Origin: Nissolia schottii
Taxonomy: Eukaryota; Streptophyta; Magnoliopsida; Fabales; Fabaceae
Length of the DNA stretch: 64,000 bases
Assembly (NCBI GenBank): GCA_003254905.1
Contig: QANU01010882.1
Location: forward strand, 62,357 to 126,356
Direction: 5' to 3'
Below, piece after piece: positions 13,069 through 25,700 of the stretch; position 1 is the first letter of the stretch, and every line of letters starts with the position of its first letter. The notes beneath the pieces are model-generated. The model saw only the letters and a list, made by a program, of their open reading frames with translations, was not told the origin of the DNA and made no database searches. The position numbers and the translations under genes were made by a program.

Positions 13069-16000
13069 TGGAACATGTTATTGGCATACTATATACAAAT
13101 TAATGTGAGATTACGTAACATCTAGCCTAGCTCCAATTATTAGAGTATATAGCCTCCTTTCGTCACATGTCATGCGTCTAGTACTTAAGAAAAATATGAG
13201 AGATGCGAAATATACATTTTATATTGGTAAGTTATACGTACAGTTGTAGAATCGATGGTTCTGACCACCCTGCAATATATTTTAATACACGATAAATTCA
13301 TAAACTGCATAAGAATTAGAGACAATATTTTTTTCATGTGGAGGGAAAAGTCGTCTTCCGTGTGAATCTAAGAATTTTTCATAGTGTTAACTAAGGTTTA
13401 TACCCTGTGTATTTAGTTTGTACAGCTTAGCGTCCCAAAACTGCATACATAGACATTAATTAATGTTTTGTATATTAATTTGAAGTGGCATGTGAATATG
13501 CTTGTGGTCTTTAAATTATAATGCCAAATATTAGTAATCGTCTTACGTATGTAATGGTAATTTTAGCAAACAAAAATAGCCATAGTAGAGAGACTTATAC
13601 CCCACTTTGGATAATTAGCAATTGCATTAACCTAATTAAAGTATTGACCTAATATTCTCAAGCTCTAGGTTATGGATCAAGCTAGCTAATATGTCCTCGG
13701 ATGGCATGGTCCTGTAATTTATAATAAAATTTAGTATCTAACTTTGTTCACAAGCATTAAAATTCATAGTCATAATTTTGCACATAATTGATGACCTAAT
13801 GTAAAATTAGCTAGGTTTAGCTTCTAGTTTTAATTTGGCAAAGTTCTGCGTACTCTCTACTCATCTCTTCAATTCATTTATGTATTTCGTTTAATCTAAT
13901 AAATATATATTTCGTTCATATTAATTCGAGAAACAAAAGTAAAATAAGTAAAAAGGTCATGTCGTTTCCACACACCATAATATTTATTAAAAAAATATAC
14001 AAAATTTACATCATGATGAAGTATTGTATATATTATATATACAGTAATGCATTGTGATGATGACCATGATGAAGGATAGGGTTTGAGAATAAATATCCAA
14101 GCAGAAACAAATAGCTAGGTCCAACCATCTAATAGGTTTGAAGATGCATGATGCAGTTTCTCTCCACCTGCATGCAATTAATTAAAGATCAAACTGACAT
14201 ATTTGATTAATGTTCCATATAATAATATACCTAAAGAGGGTGGATAGTGATGGATCGATGGTTGAAGTGGAAGTTTGAAAAGGGGATACACAATCACATG
14301 GAAAAAGTTGAGCATCACGAGGTTCAATTCCTTAGTATACTTTTTTATTATTTGGGCTTCAACAAGACTAATTAGCCTTAGTATGTTTGGACACGACTAA
14401 TTAACCATGTAAAACATCATGAGACAATAGAGAAAACAATAAAATAAAGATGATATTATGTAGTCTACTTTTGACGTGCTGTACAAAGATGAAATGCTTA
14501 TTTATAAATTGAAAATAAGATAAAGATAACCTTAACAGGTAAGATATATATGTATCTTAATAGATAAGATAGATAAATATCTTAACAGATAAACCTAAAT
14601 CAATTTGAGATAATATAAGATATAATAATATCTTGATTTATTCTCAACGCCCTCCTTCTAAGTAAAGCCCATTGAGTTTTAAGCTTGTCATAAACAACAG
14701 TGGTGTTTGCATGGAAGCGGACGAGTGGTGTATGCACGGAAGCAAACGAGTCTAGTCTACACGAAAGTAGGAGAACTGGGCGAAACCAACGAGCTAGGCT
14801 TAACCAGCAAAGGTAATGAATGGTTGAACGTAACTAGCTAAAGGTAACAAGTGGTTTGTGTCATTAACAGAAGTCGGTAAGTATATGAATCTGCAATGAC
14901 ACTATAGAGATAGATATGGTGAGCGGAGTGAAAACAAAGAGATCCTAAGCTCTAGGTAGCAGAAGCATGAGTACCATGACTCTGATATCATGTTAATCAT
15001 CGTAGGTGAACATTTTTTTTTTTTTTTGAGAAAATAAGGATTGAGAAAATCAAGATTGTGCTCTGATAACATCTTAGCATGATGGGTGCACTGGAATTGA
15101 GACACATTAAATAAAAAAAAATCAAGAAAATGAGGAATTTATTATGCAATCTATTTCTAAACGTAGAGTCCATTAAGCTTTGGCCCCCGTCATATATAGT
15201 GGCATATAGACAATGTTTCCATCTAGTTCTCCACCAATTAGATGTATACTTAATTTACATTAAATATTAGTGCTAATTAGTCTCAATTAAAACAAATGTT
15301 GATGGGTTAATTTTTTCCTCTTAAGTACTATTACATTCTCAAATAACTGTTAATTTTTATATTTTAATATTTTTATAAATATCCCTTCCGTCTACTTTTA
15401 GAGAAATACTTGCATATTTTATTACATGTAAAAGTTTTAATTGATAAAAATAATAATTTTTCTATAATTTTTTATTCAAAATATAAATAATTAATTATAG
15501 ATTAATGTTTTATATGTTGATTTTGTTAAAAATCTAGAGAATAAAACTACATAGACTTCATCTTTTATATATAATTGATAGTGAAGTAATTAACATACAT
15601 TAAGCGAAGAACAATGTTAGAATTTATTGTCATAATTTTTAACAAAAAATAAGGATAATGGCTAAAAAAATATAAAATGTTATGATTCACTTATCAATTT
15701 AAAAGTTATCATGCATATCACACAATTTTAACAATTAAATTTAGATTAAAAAATTCTGATATTATAGCATTTTTCTTAAGTAAAATTGAAAGATTTTCTA
15801 TTTTTCATTAATAGAGGAAAGAAGAAAACTATAGAGAAATAGAGAATCTCAAAGAAATGAAAGAGATTGATCCTTGAATAAAGGAAACTCAAAAGGGAGC
15901 CAAAACTAGAATCTTGTTCACATTCAAATAATGAGTACAAGAAAGGGTCCCAAGATGGTGTGACCATTAAACAAGGGACAGACCATGTTAGAGAGTGCAT

Positions 16001-16678
16001 ATATTGAAACTCTTTTTGATTCCTATCTTATCCTTTTTATCATATACTATCACATGAGAAGACAGCCTTTCAAATCTTACATGTGTGTAGCTAGAATATA
16101 TATATCCAACCACTTAACAAAATTAACACTAACTTTGGTTCTTTCTTTCTTGTTTGGCAGGGTACAACATTGAATTGGGAGCCATAATACTTGGTTTCCT
16201 TTCACTTTCATTAGACAATTCCAATAATTGAATCACTCACTACCCAATTCTCTATCTTCATATTTTATGGGAAAATAAGAGGAGGAGCGTAACAAGTGGA
16301 AAAATAATTAAATAGCTGAATAATCATACGTGGAAGATTGTGGACCTGGCTAACTAACTCAAGACTTCTGAATTTTCAGACAACTTTTTTTAATAAAATA
16401 ATTTCAATGTATTGACATGTAAATAAATTTTACACAGAATTATCCAGTCCTGCATTGTTATAAAAAAATGTTTTTGCGATAATGAGTTTAAAATTCGACC
16501 ACTTTTATTCACACGAAATCACGTGATTATATGACAGTATAAAAATATCAATACAATAAAATTAATATCATTTTTTAATATTTTAAATGCTTAAAGATCT
16601 AAAGAATAAAGTTCATATCAATAATAGGTGTCACGTGTACTAAGCATTATTGATTGTGTAATCCTGAATATTCAACGC

Positions 16679-16705
16679 AATATATATATATATATATATA
16701 TATAT
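16679..16705. repeat. (TA)n microsatellite
   Basis: About 13 TA dinucleotides between CAACGCAA and TCAAAG. Confidence 0.9.
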
Positions 16706-17230
16706 CAAAGAATATGAAATAAAATAAACTACTTTTTTCATAACTAAATTGTTAACGAAAAAGAAGTCAAAATTACAACTTACTACGAAATAGACAGGTC
16801 ATCAGGATCGAAAGCTCACACCGCTTCACATGCCTCATTCATGAGAATTTCAAACTTCTCATTATTCAAATTAAGAAAGATTCCACACCTTTTAATTTAT
16901 GCTTCTTCGTCAAGAAATTCAATTTCTTTGCAAGCACATACATTTGATGGCACTGGACTCTGTTATATGTCAATCTCGTAATCATATCACATTGTATGAA
17001 AAACTTACCAAATTGTATAGATGTGAGGTATGAATAATGCAACTTTCTTTGATGTGTTAGAATCATTGCTCAAACAAATGTTAGTCCCACAGTGGAACCA
17101 GTCCAATAATGTGACATCTTATTTGCCACATGTTTTGTGTACGTAAAATAATTTGTGCCAATGAAATGATGAATGTCATCAAACTATTTTCGTAAAATGA
17201 CCGCCTAAAATTGGATAAGACAGTGTGAGT

Positions 17231-17412
17231 AATATCTTATTTGGTCTTTAAAATAAATAAATAAAATGATAATATTTTTTTTAAAATGTGGATCAATTTT
17301 ATTTTTTAAATAAGAGCAGAAATATCTTATTTGGTCTCTAAAATAAATAAATAAAATGTTAAAGTAGCTTTTTTTTTATTAATGTGGATCAATTTTATTT
17401 CTTAAATATGAG
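17231..17412. repeat. Imperfect ~90-bp tandem duplication
   Basis: AATATCTTATTTGGTCT starts at 17231 and again at 17321. Each copy continues through an AAATAAATAAATAAAATG run into ATGTGGATCAATTTTATTT. The spacer between these blocks differs, so the copies have diverged. Confidence 0.7.
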
Positions 17413-18111
17413 TAGGAATTATCATTACAATGACTCTCAAGCCACCAAAAATCAAATTCCCAGCAATGTAGAGAAATGCTTCATTAAAATCTGAGAACAA
17501 ACCAATTAAAAAGAAGTTCTTGTTTTTTTGAGAGAAAGTGTACCTAGCCTTCCCAAATTAAAGCAAACAAAACAACAACATAGTTATATGTCCTTCAATG
17601 ACATACTAAGCAAAAAAAGTAATGACGTATTACGCAAAAAAGTGTCAAAGTAATTCCCAATATTTTTCGTCGTTGCTCTTATTAGTCTGACTGTCTATGA
17701 ACTCAGTGACAGAGAGTAAGTTAATTGTTAAGTCTCTGTTTAATCACTTTTTCTTTCCTACTCATCACTCCCTCTCTTTCGTAATCATCAACGAGTATCT
17801 TCTCTCATTCAAAAACTGGTGTTGTCATGATTATTCTATCTATTTGATCTCTGATATAATACTCAGTGTCATATTTGGTCTCTCGACGTTTTTCGTTGTT
17901 GCCTTCGTCAGTCCCGTCCCTCCTTCGTTGAAATCATGGATAGAGAGACTAACAAGGGCAATGGTGCAAAACGTTAAAGACTACTTTGTCATTTTATATT
18001 TATTTTAGTGACAAAATACGACATCGAACAAAAGTTTAAGGATCAAGAATATTTACCTAACAATTTTGCTTTTGTGTTTATCATTATGTGAAAGCTTTTC
18101 ATTTGTTTTTT

Positions 18112-18309
18112 TTTGTTTCATAATAAGTACTACTTTCACTTTTTTTGATATATTCATAAATTAATGTATTTAAATATAATTATATTTAAATATATTAAAA
18201 AACAAAGCGAAATTATGTTTCATTAATATAGTTTGTTTCATTAAATTATGTTTAAATATATTAATTTATAAATTAAAAAAAATGAAAGTAACAGTTATTA
18301 GGAAACAAA
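18112..18309. mobile_element. Fold-back MITE-like element with ~70-bp arms
   Basis: The left arm at 18112-18181 (starting TTTGTTTCATAATAAG) matches the reverse complement of 18244-18309 over nearly its whole length, at roughly 80% by eye. Shared blocks include TACTTTCA, TAAATTAAT and ATATTTAAA. The loop is AT-rich. Class and target duplication were not determined. Confidence 0.6.
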
Positions 18310-18983
18310 GCGAGAGCATATGAAACACATAATAGAGTGTTATATGTTATTCATGAACCATTTCACGAAATTCATTCATGATACGTAGCAATCACCTTTT
18401 CAACAAACATTAATTTTGGCCCCTCATATGCGACATAACATTAATCGTTATTATAAATATTAAGTTAACCCTAAAATATATACAAGACAAAGTCTACAAA
18501 GTTAAATTGGTACTTTAATGTCACATATTTATCACTAAAATCCTTCAAATCAAATTAATCTGAATTATGGACAAGAAAATCAAGAGGATTGTCCAGCAAG
18601 CTTGCAGAGTTATAAAAACATGTCCACATACGCCGTATATATAATGGACAGAAAATGAATTATTAGTAAACAGGAACATTAAGACTCATTAATCAAACAG
18701 TGAAATTTGTCTCCCTGCATTTACAGGGGAAATTTGTCACCCTGTCCAGGTAGCTGGCCATGCTTCCAATTCATTGGTCTAAGAAAATTTAAGGCATGCT
18801 ACATGAACCTGTATCATTCATTAACTCTAATTTATAAACAAATTAGATTTTGTTACTAAAGTATTCTAAAGACACTTGTTAAAATATCAACAAATAGTAA
18901 ATTTTCATTCAAATTATAAAAAATTGAAGTGTTCAATACATTTAAAATATTGAAATATTTAAATCATTCTACTTTTAACAAGT

Positions 18984-19732
18984 AAAAATACTTTTAATTA
19001 AACTCTTAAAAATATATGATAAATAATAAAATCATTGAAAAATAATGCTCATAAAACACAATTTTTTTCTCAAAGCGTCTATGATCATTCGGCACAAACT
19101 GATCAAGCAATAAATTGAATATTCCTTACCACCAAACTACGAGCTAAAACGGCTTAATAAGGTTTGCTATAAAAATACTTTTAATTAAACTCTTAAAAAT
19201 ATATGATAAATAATAAAATCATTGAAAAATAATGCTCATAAAACACAATTTTTTTCTCAAAGCGTCTATGATCATTCGGCACAAACTGATCAAGCAATAA
19301 ATTGAATATTCCTTACCACCAAACTACGAGCTAAAACGGCTTAATAAGGTTTGCTATAAAAATACTTTTAATTAAACTCTTAAAAATATATGATAAATAA
19401 TAAAATCATTGAAAAATAATGCTCATAAAACACAATTTTTTTCTCAAAGCGTCTATGATCATTCGGCACAAACTGATCAAGCAATAAATTGAATATTCCT
19501 TACCACCAAACTACGAGCTAAAACGGCTTAATAAGGTTTGCTATAAAAATACTTTTAATTAAACTCTTAAAAATATATGATAAATAATAAAATCATTGAA
19601 AAATAATGCTCATAAAACACAATTTTTTTTTCCAAAGCGTCTATGATCATTCGGCATAAACTGATCAAGCAATAAATTGAATATTCCTTACCACCAAACT
19701 ACGAGCTAAAACGGCTTAATAAGGTTTGCTAT
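18984..19732. repeat. Four tandem copies of a 187-bp unit
   Basis: The unit begins AAAAATACTTTTAATTAAAC at 18984, 19171, 19358 and 19545 and ends GGTTTGCTAT. The first three copies look identical. The fourth has one extra T and about two substitutions. Period and identity point to recent unequal exchange or replication slippage. It has no coding content. Confidence 0.95.
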
Positions 19733-20443
19733 CAAAATCTATGGGCCCATTCCATGTGGACCAAAGAAACTGGGCCCATAATCGATTATATCAGCTTAAG
19801 AAGCATAAAAATGCTGTAACCCACCAAACATGTAACATAATAAAGGCTAAAATTAATATTCCAGGCAGGGGTATGTTTCAAGACAGCTCATGAGTTATAA
19901 ATCAAGATTACGAGCTCATGAGTTGAGTTTAAACTCAAAATTTCAGCTCGTTTATTAAATAAATCAAGTTTGAGCTTTATTATATTCTACTTGATAACTT
20001 GTGAGCTGATTCGATTAAGTGTATATTTATATATATGTATAAATATATGTATATAATTATGTTTAGTTGTTGTTGTTATTATTATTAATGGTAGCTTTTT
20101 TTTATAGAATTTTTATTATTGGTAGTGATAATAAGAATATGTTGTTATGACAATATATTATAAGTTATTAAGTGTAAAAGACTTAATTTGTATTTAATTT
20201 AAATTATTTATTCAAGTTTAAGTAACTCATGAGCTAACTCAAGCTTGATGTTGATGAGATGAGCTTGTGCAAAAAAATTTAGCTCAATTCTAAATGAACT
20301 CGAACTCAACTCATCAAAACTTGATCTAAGTCTGAGCTTCAACCAGCTCAACTCACTTTCTAATCCTAATACCAAAATTGATAATCATATCAAAATTTGC
20401 TTTCAACATTTTTCTAAAAGGAAATTCAGAACAACACATAATA
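19733..20443. other. Intergenic DNA with a degraded dispersed repeat
   Basis: The interval 19870-20370 has many GAGCTCATGAGTTGAG-like words in both orientations, typical of a common plant non-autonomous hAT-type repeat. I could not define clean termini or a target duplication. No gene is seen. Confidence 0.35.
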
Positions 20444-20565
20444 TGAAACGAGCATACGGCCTTGGGAGAACCACTCCTCAAAAGCTAGCTATTAGTGAGG
20501 GAGAGCCCAAGGCCTTATAAGGCCCCTTTTGCAAGGAAACCCCCCCGATGTGAGACTTCGTTACA
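20444..20565. mobile_element. 122-bp solo LTR, TRIM-like
   Basis: The segment starts TGAAACGAGC and ends CTTCGTTACA, so it has TG..CA ends in either orientation. It is flanked by a perfect 5-bp duplication, TAATA, at 20439-20443 and 20566-20570. Its interior is much less AT-rich than the surroundings, with AAGGCCTTATAAGGCC and a CGATGTGAGACTTCG end block. A 5-bp duplication with TG..CA ends is the signature of LTR-element insertion, and the length fits TRIM LTRs. No internal domain or second LTR is adjacent, so it is called a solo LTR. Orientation is unknown. Confidence 0.75.
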
Positions 20566-20747
20566 TAATATTCATAAAACAAAAAATAAACCCCAAGATT
20601 ATGGAGCAATTACAACACATGAGAGAATTGTTTAAAGACACTTCAGCCCTTGAAACATTTAATTAGTCCATAACACAAAGAAAAAGGGCCCATAATCAAA
20701 ATAGAAAGAGGAAACCGTTCACAAAAGACAATCACTTTCCAGGTTGA

Positions 20748-22770
20748 TTAGGTAGAAAGGCTACCAATAACATTAAGGTAGAAATTCCAAGATTGGCTTC
20801 TTATGCTTATAGCTTCTTGACCAAAAGGGTGTTCCTCAACGTACTTCTTCAAGCTTTCAGCTTTTGCCAATCCATCCAGATATTTTCGAAGATCACCTCC
20901 AACACCTATCACCAATCATACATGTTTTCATCAAAGCATTACATAAGCTTTGGAAAGCAAAAAGAAGGGAGAACTCACAAAGTCACTGGTAGATATAATT
21001 TCCCTTACTAAAGATAACAAAATGGCCCATGTCATAAATTAATGCATTGCTGTGAATGCAAACAAAAAGAAATAAATGTAACAAACAAAAATCTCCTGCA
21101 AAATTAGTTCGCCATATAATAGTGCGCTACTGCATTTGGTTTAAGTTTGGAAACCTTAAAATCGATTGACTTTTCATTATGTTTTCTTCGTGTAACTACC
21201 AAAACCAATTTTGGAATTAGTTTTACTTTCCATTAGCTTGGTTACCAAGTGAATCGAGCCCAATTTTTAAAATAAAGCTTAAGAATAAGGTTAATTAGAA
21301 GGATCTAGCCAAGCCTATGAATGCTAGCATTGCACCAATACATATATACATGAATTAATTAATGCTAATACAGATTATTTTGTACCGTACCTAGTGAATT
21401 GTCGCTCCTATTTAGAAAACTAAATGTATGGGGAAAGACCGAGTTGTGTGGCTGAAATAATTTAGCAAAAACATTGATAAGCAAGTTAATCGGAAAATGA
21501 AGTTGTAATATGATATGATTAAGGAAAGTAAAAAGGGAAAGGTTTGTTTATTTACAGGATTGAGCAATGCTTTGTAAGGAGAATCATCCAACAGCAATGT
21601 GTTTAATTCATTATAGTATCCTTTTTCCCATGGAAGATTAGGATCATTCTTCTCCCAAATTTTCCTCAGATCCTTAAAAACCAGTGGCTTGTGCTTGTTC
21701 TCAAGAGTTTTGAAACTTGTTTCAGTACAATAAGAAACATCCTGCCAAAGCCAAAACATGGACAATGGTTAGGAATGTATGCAACTTGAACAAAAACTAC
21801 GAATAATTAGGTTGAAAATTAAAAATATAAAAGCTCCAATCCAATGATAATTAAAGATTTATCATAGGCACAAATTGTGTAACGCTTGCAATTTGATACA
21901 TATTTTGTACAAAACATAAACATATAGGAAGGAAAAAATCAAATTCATATTTTTGTTGTGGACTACGAAACAAAATTCTCACGAAATTTAACATGAATAA
22001 ATAGTAGACTTATGAGTTAAAGAAAATGGGTCAAATTGCTTACCCAGCAAAAAAGCAACTTGCGCTTCATGTTTCCCATCAAATAATCAATGACCAAATC
22101 AATATTTTTCCTACAAAATCATAAAATCCAGAAGTAATTAATAGCTTATTACTAATTTGTCACAAACTTGTTACTTACATTAATATATATAAACCACAAA
22201 AGCAAAAAAGGAAAACAGAACACAAGTTATTAAATGACAAGTTAATGATGGTTGAGGAATAGTACTTGGTTCTTGAAGACCATACACCCACTTCAAAATT
22301 CTCAAAGCAGAAATTCAGAAACTCCATATAAAAAGGCCTCTTGAATACTGTAAATCAAATACATATAATCCAATAACTAAAATATGAAGAAAAAAATTAA
22401 AAAAAATAAAATTAATCCTCTTAATTAGCAAAAAAACAGTGCATAATCCATTAGAATCATATATGAAGAAAAAGACAATTGATTTCTCACTTGCTTTCCA
22501 TGCTATGACTGCATCAGCTCTATGGCTCTTTGGAGGTGGTGAAACCATGTCCACAAGAAGCCCGTTTATATCAAGAACAAGCAGCTTCTTCTTCTTCTTC
22601 CTCAAGCTCGATCCAACCGAAGTTCCAAGAAGAGAAATTTTCCTAGTTATTTCCTCAACCTCATCATTTGTTTCATCTGATTTGGTTGACTTAGTACTCT
22701 TCGTGTCTCTAACACCTTCCATTGGTATCTTAGAAACTGCTTTGTTGCCTTGTGCTGCATGTGACTCCAT
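20748..22770 (-). CDS. FCP1-like HAD-superfamily protein, plant type
   Basis: Six exons: 22770-22491, 22347-22266, 22110-22044, 21741-21556, 21451-21391 and 20905-20748. All have GT..AG borders and keep phase, giving 277 residues. The first 58 residues are a charged, lysine-rich tail. The HAD/NIF core then begins with KKLLVLDINGLLVD (Asp67, Asn69). It continues through FKRPFYMEFLNFCFENF and VGVWSSR (residues 113-119) to the acidic motif TLLLDDSPYKALLNP (Asp195, Asp196). The end resembles other plant FCP1-homology proteins (GGDLRKYLDGLAKAE, KYVEEHPFGQ). FCP1/SCP enzymes remove phosphate from proteins such as the RNA polymerase II C-terminal domain, using DxDx(T/V). Here the second Asp is Asn, so activity may be altered or lost. 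Substrate unknown. Confidence 0.88.
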
Positions 22771-25700
22771 CTAACTAATTAATCCCAAAATGAAAAAAAC
22801 AAATGAGCACAACCCAACAAAAGAAGCACTATATTTTCATATGTACATACATGCTAAGAACAAAATTTTGTGAAGAAAAAAAATTAGACTAACTAAGCGT
22901 AAACTTCAATTTTTGGAAGGAAAAGAAAAAGGTTGATATAAAATGATGGAAATTAGACGAGTGAAGTGACTGCATTGCTAGTGGGCTTCGTTGACTAGTG
23001 GCGGTGGTTGGGCCAGGAAAAACACGCTTTCTATTGCAACTTCTTTGAAGTTAAATTTTTCAACTTTAATTCTGGGATTGTATTAAACAATGGGCAAGAG
23101 TATTTTAAAGTAAAATTTATCACAAATAAAGCAAATAAAGGGAGTGATCTTACTTTTAAAATTTTAATTTTTTAAACAATACCTCGTCAGTTTATTTGCT
23201 GCCACTTTCTCATTGGACTACGCACGGGCCTAGTTAAGAAATCCTTGGCAGCTTAATAAAAAATGGGTAAAGTTAACAAGTGACAAAAGTACATGCACTG
23301 TTCTAAAGTACCATACAACCATATACTTGTTTTTCTTGTAATGAAAACCTTAGTAAGATTAATTAGCAAAACCCAAAAAACAGTATATACACACACAGAA
23401 AATAGAAGAACAGAAGATTGAATGGCCTAAGTCGAATCAAACAACTACCGATGAAATGAACAAATTAGTGTCTAGCGAATAAGTAATTTGGAGCTTTGGG
23501 TATGCATGGTAGAAAGTGAATGATGTTGTTCTATATAAAGAGAAAAGTGGAGCTGAGAGAGCGTTTAATTTGTGACCTTTGAGCTCTCTTGCACGGTGAG
23601 AACGTAAGGGAACAGAAAAGTTCTTTAGAGCAGCACGTCATCCTCACAATTAATAAACTTGTAGTTACGAGAAGTTATTAATAGATTTGTTTCTTTTAAG
23701 TACATACTCTTTTAATAAATTCAAAATTTTGTTACAAATCATTTTTTAATCTATTAAATTAAAGAAGTACTAATTGTTATTTTTTAAAAATTTTATTCTT
23801 ACAATAATTATGTATTTTAACTAAAAAAAGAGAGTGGTAAAAAACAAAAATATTTAAAGATAATTTGATCTAAATATTTAATATTTTTTTAAATATATAC
23901 AAATTAATTGATTTATTAATTTGTGTGTTTATATAAAAATGACATTTAATATTAGATGAAGGGAGAGTAGTTATTATTAACAGTTGATTAGTTGACCTAT
24001 GGGGGAGGAGAGAATTAAAAGAATATTTAATGCACGGGTTATATGTGGGCTTCGTATTCTGTTTGTTGCCTTGGTAGGATTAATCTGTTTGGACTTTTGT
24101 TGTATTTAAACTCCTTTATAGAATGGCCTTGTCCTATCACCACAACACCTGTTCAAAACGCCAAGATATATTTTAGAGGGTTCTATTGAAGTGCGTATAT
24201 TTTTTTCCAATAAATCTCTTATGTTGATAGTATTTTATATATTTTTTTTTCTTCAAGTAACTCCAAGGGATTGATCTAGTGGAACAAGACAATGTTTTAC
24301 ATATAACATCACCCAAGGTTAAGTCTTCACTCGTCTCGTTAGGTGAGGTAACGAAAACAATTTTCATTTTTCTTCACGTAGTTAATTACAATTTCAGTTG
24401 CCACTTACAAGTGTGCGAAATTTTACATGCAGAGGATGCAAGTTTTTGTTTCTTCAAGGAAATGTAAAAAATTGCATACTTTTTATGTAAGAGTTAAAAG
24501 CATATTCTATATGCTCTCAAATCTGAGTGGTAAAACCCCGTTGCGTTAATTGAAATGAGTCAAATTTAACTTTTAAGCTGTGTTTGATATTAGAGACAGA
24601 ACAGAAAAAGAAAGACATAAAGAATTTTTATCCTCTCAATCAAAATATTTTTGCCTCATCTATTTAACTTTAATAAATTACAAAAAATATAAGAATTTTT
24701 TATTCTCAGGTCTCTCTCGCTTTCAAGTACAAGCACGGTCTTAAAGGGACAAAGTCTCCTTCTATTTTGCCGTTATTAAAAAATGTAATGTACAGTATAG
24801 GAGCTTCTTCAGGGAATACTATTGAAGACGTAGAATCTATAATAAACAAGAGTATGTATATGACTCTACTTCATAGAACCACGTACAATTCTTCTACCAT
24901 CAAAACTTGTTGAGGTTATTTATATATTGATTGGTAGTACGTGTCCAACTCCAAGATTAAATGGGGGCAGCAGGGGTCTAGATATGAAACATGAAGGTTA
25001 AAACTTACGATCTTAGAATAGGGAAAAATTCTTCCGTGCAATGGTGGGTACGTGGAAATAATGAAGCAAATGACCTCTCATGGAATTGACCCAACGCTAT
25101 ACTTTCCTTAAAAAATTTGATTTAAAGATATACTTTTTATTAATTACATTTAAAAATTAATAAAAGTGTGTCTTTAAATATAAATAAACATTTTTATTAA
25201 CTAAATATTACACTTCATATTATCTAAAGACCACTCTTAATTAATCAACCTCACAAAAGTGACACATAAGCTTTAAAAGTATAACATTTGTTGAAAAAAG
25301 AAGAAAAAATAGCATCCATAACATCTAAACTTTCATTAAGTTACAAGTAGGTATCATAAGCTTTTAAAACTTTCAATTTAACCATTAAATTTTTAGTTAC
25401 TTGCAAATAGTCATCATTGACCATCAAATCTCTCAATTACATTTTTAAACTTTAATAAACTTTAAAAAAAAACAAAAGTTATAAAAAATTTAATTAATTT
25501 CTTAAGTTACAATAATTTTTTAATACAATATTGCCATTACAAAATGATTTAACAAGACTTATGTGCATCAAGTATCAAAATCTCTATAATTTTTTAAAAC
25601 AAAATTTTTCTTTATTTTTTCATCTAATGTTTTTAAAAATATTAATATATTTCTAAAAAAATATGTGAAAAAAATTTAATTTAATTTACTTTGATTGCTA

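Larger units (their letters stand above)
10441..18111. other. Large AT-rich intergenic region
   Basis: No gene is supported. The region has A/T homopolymers, a (TA)n microsatellite near 13036, another near 16679, a 136-bp tandem duplication near 12 kb and a 90-bp imperfect duplication near 17.2 kb. The stretch 14.4-15.1 kb is less AT-rich and looks like a decayed retroelement, with the fragment CTCTGATATCATG at about 14981, but no LTR pair could be defined. Confidence 0.45.

Noticed and set aside
14981..14995. CTCTGATATCATG as a copia primer-binding or LTR remnant
   Set aside because: Only a partial resemblance to TGGTATCAGAGC; no LTR, TSD or coding remnant nearby.
18984..19732. CRISPR-like array
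   Set aside because: Plant nuclear DNA; units are 187 bp, directly adjacent and without variable spacers.
20436..20571. Mutator element with the 9-bp repeat ACATAATAT
   Set aside because: The 9-bp match is explained by TAATA duplication plus chance identity of the TG/CA ends; the TG..CA and 5-bp reading fits an LTR better.
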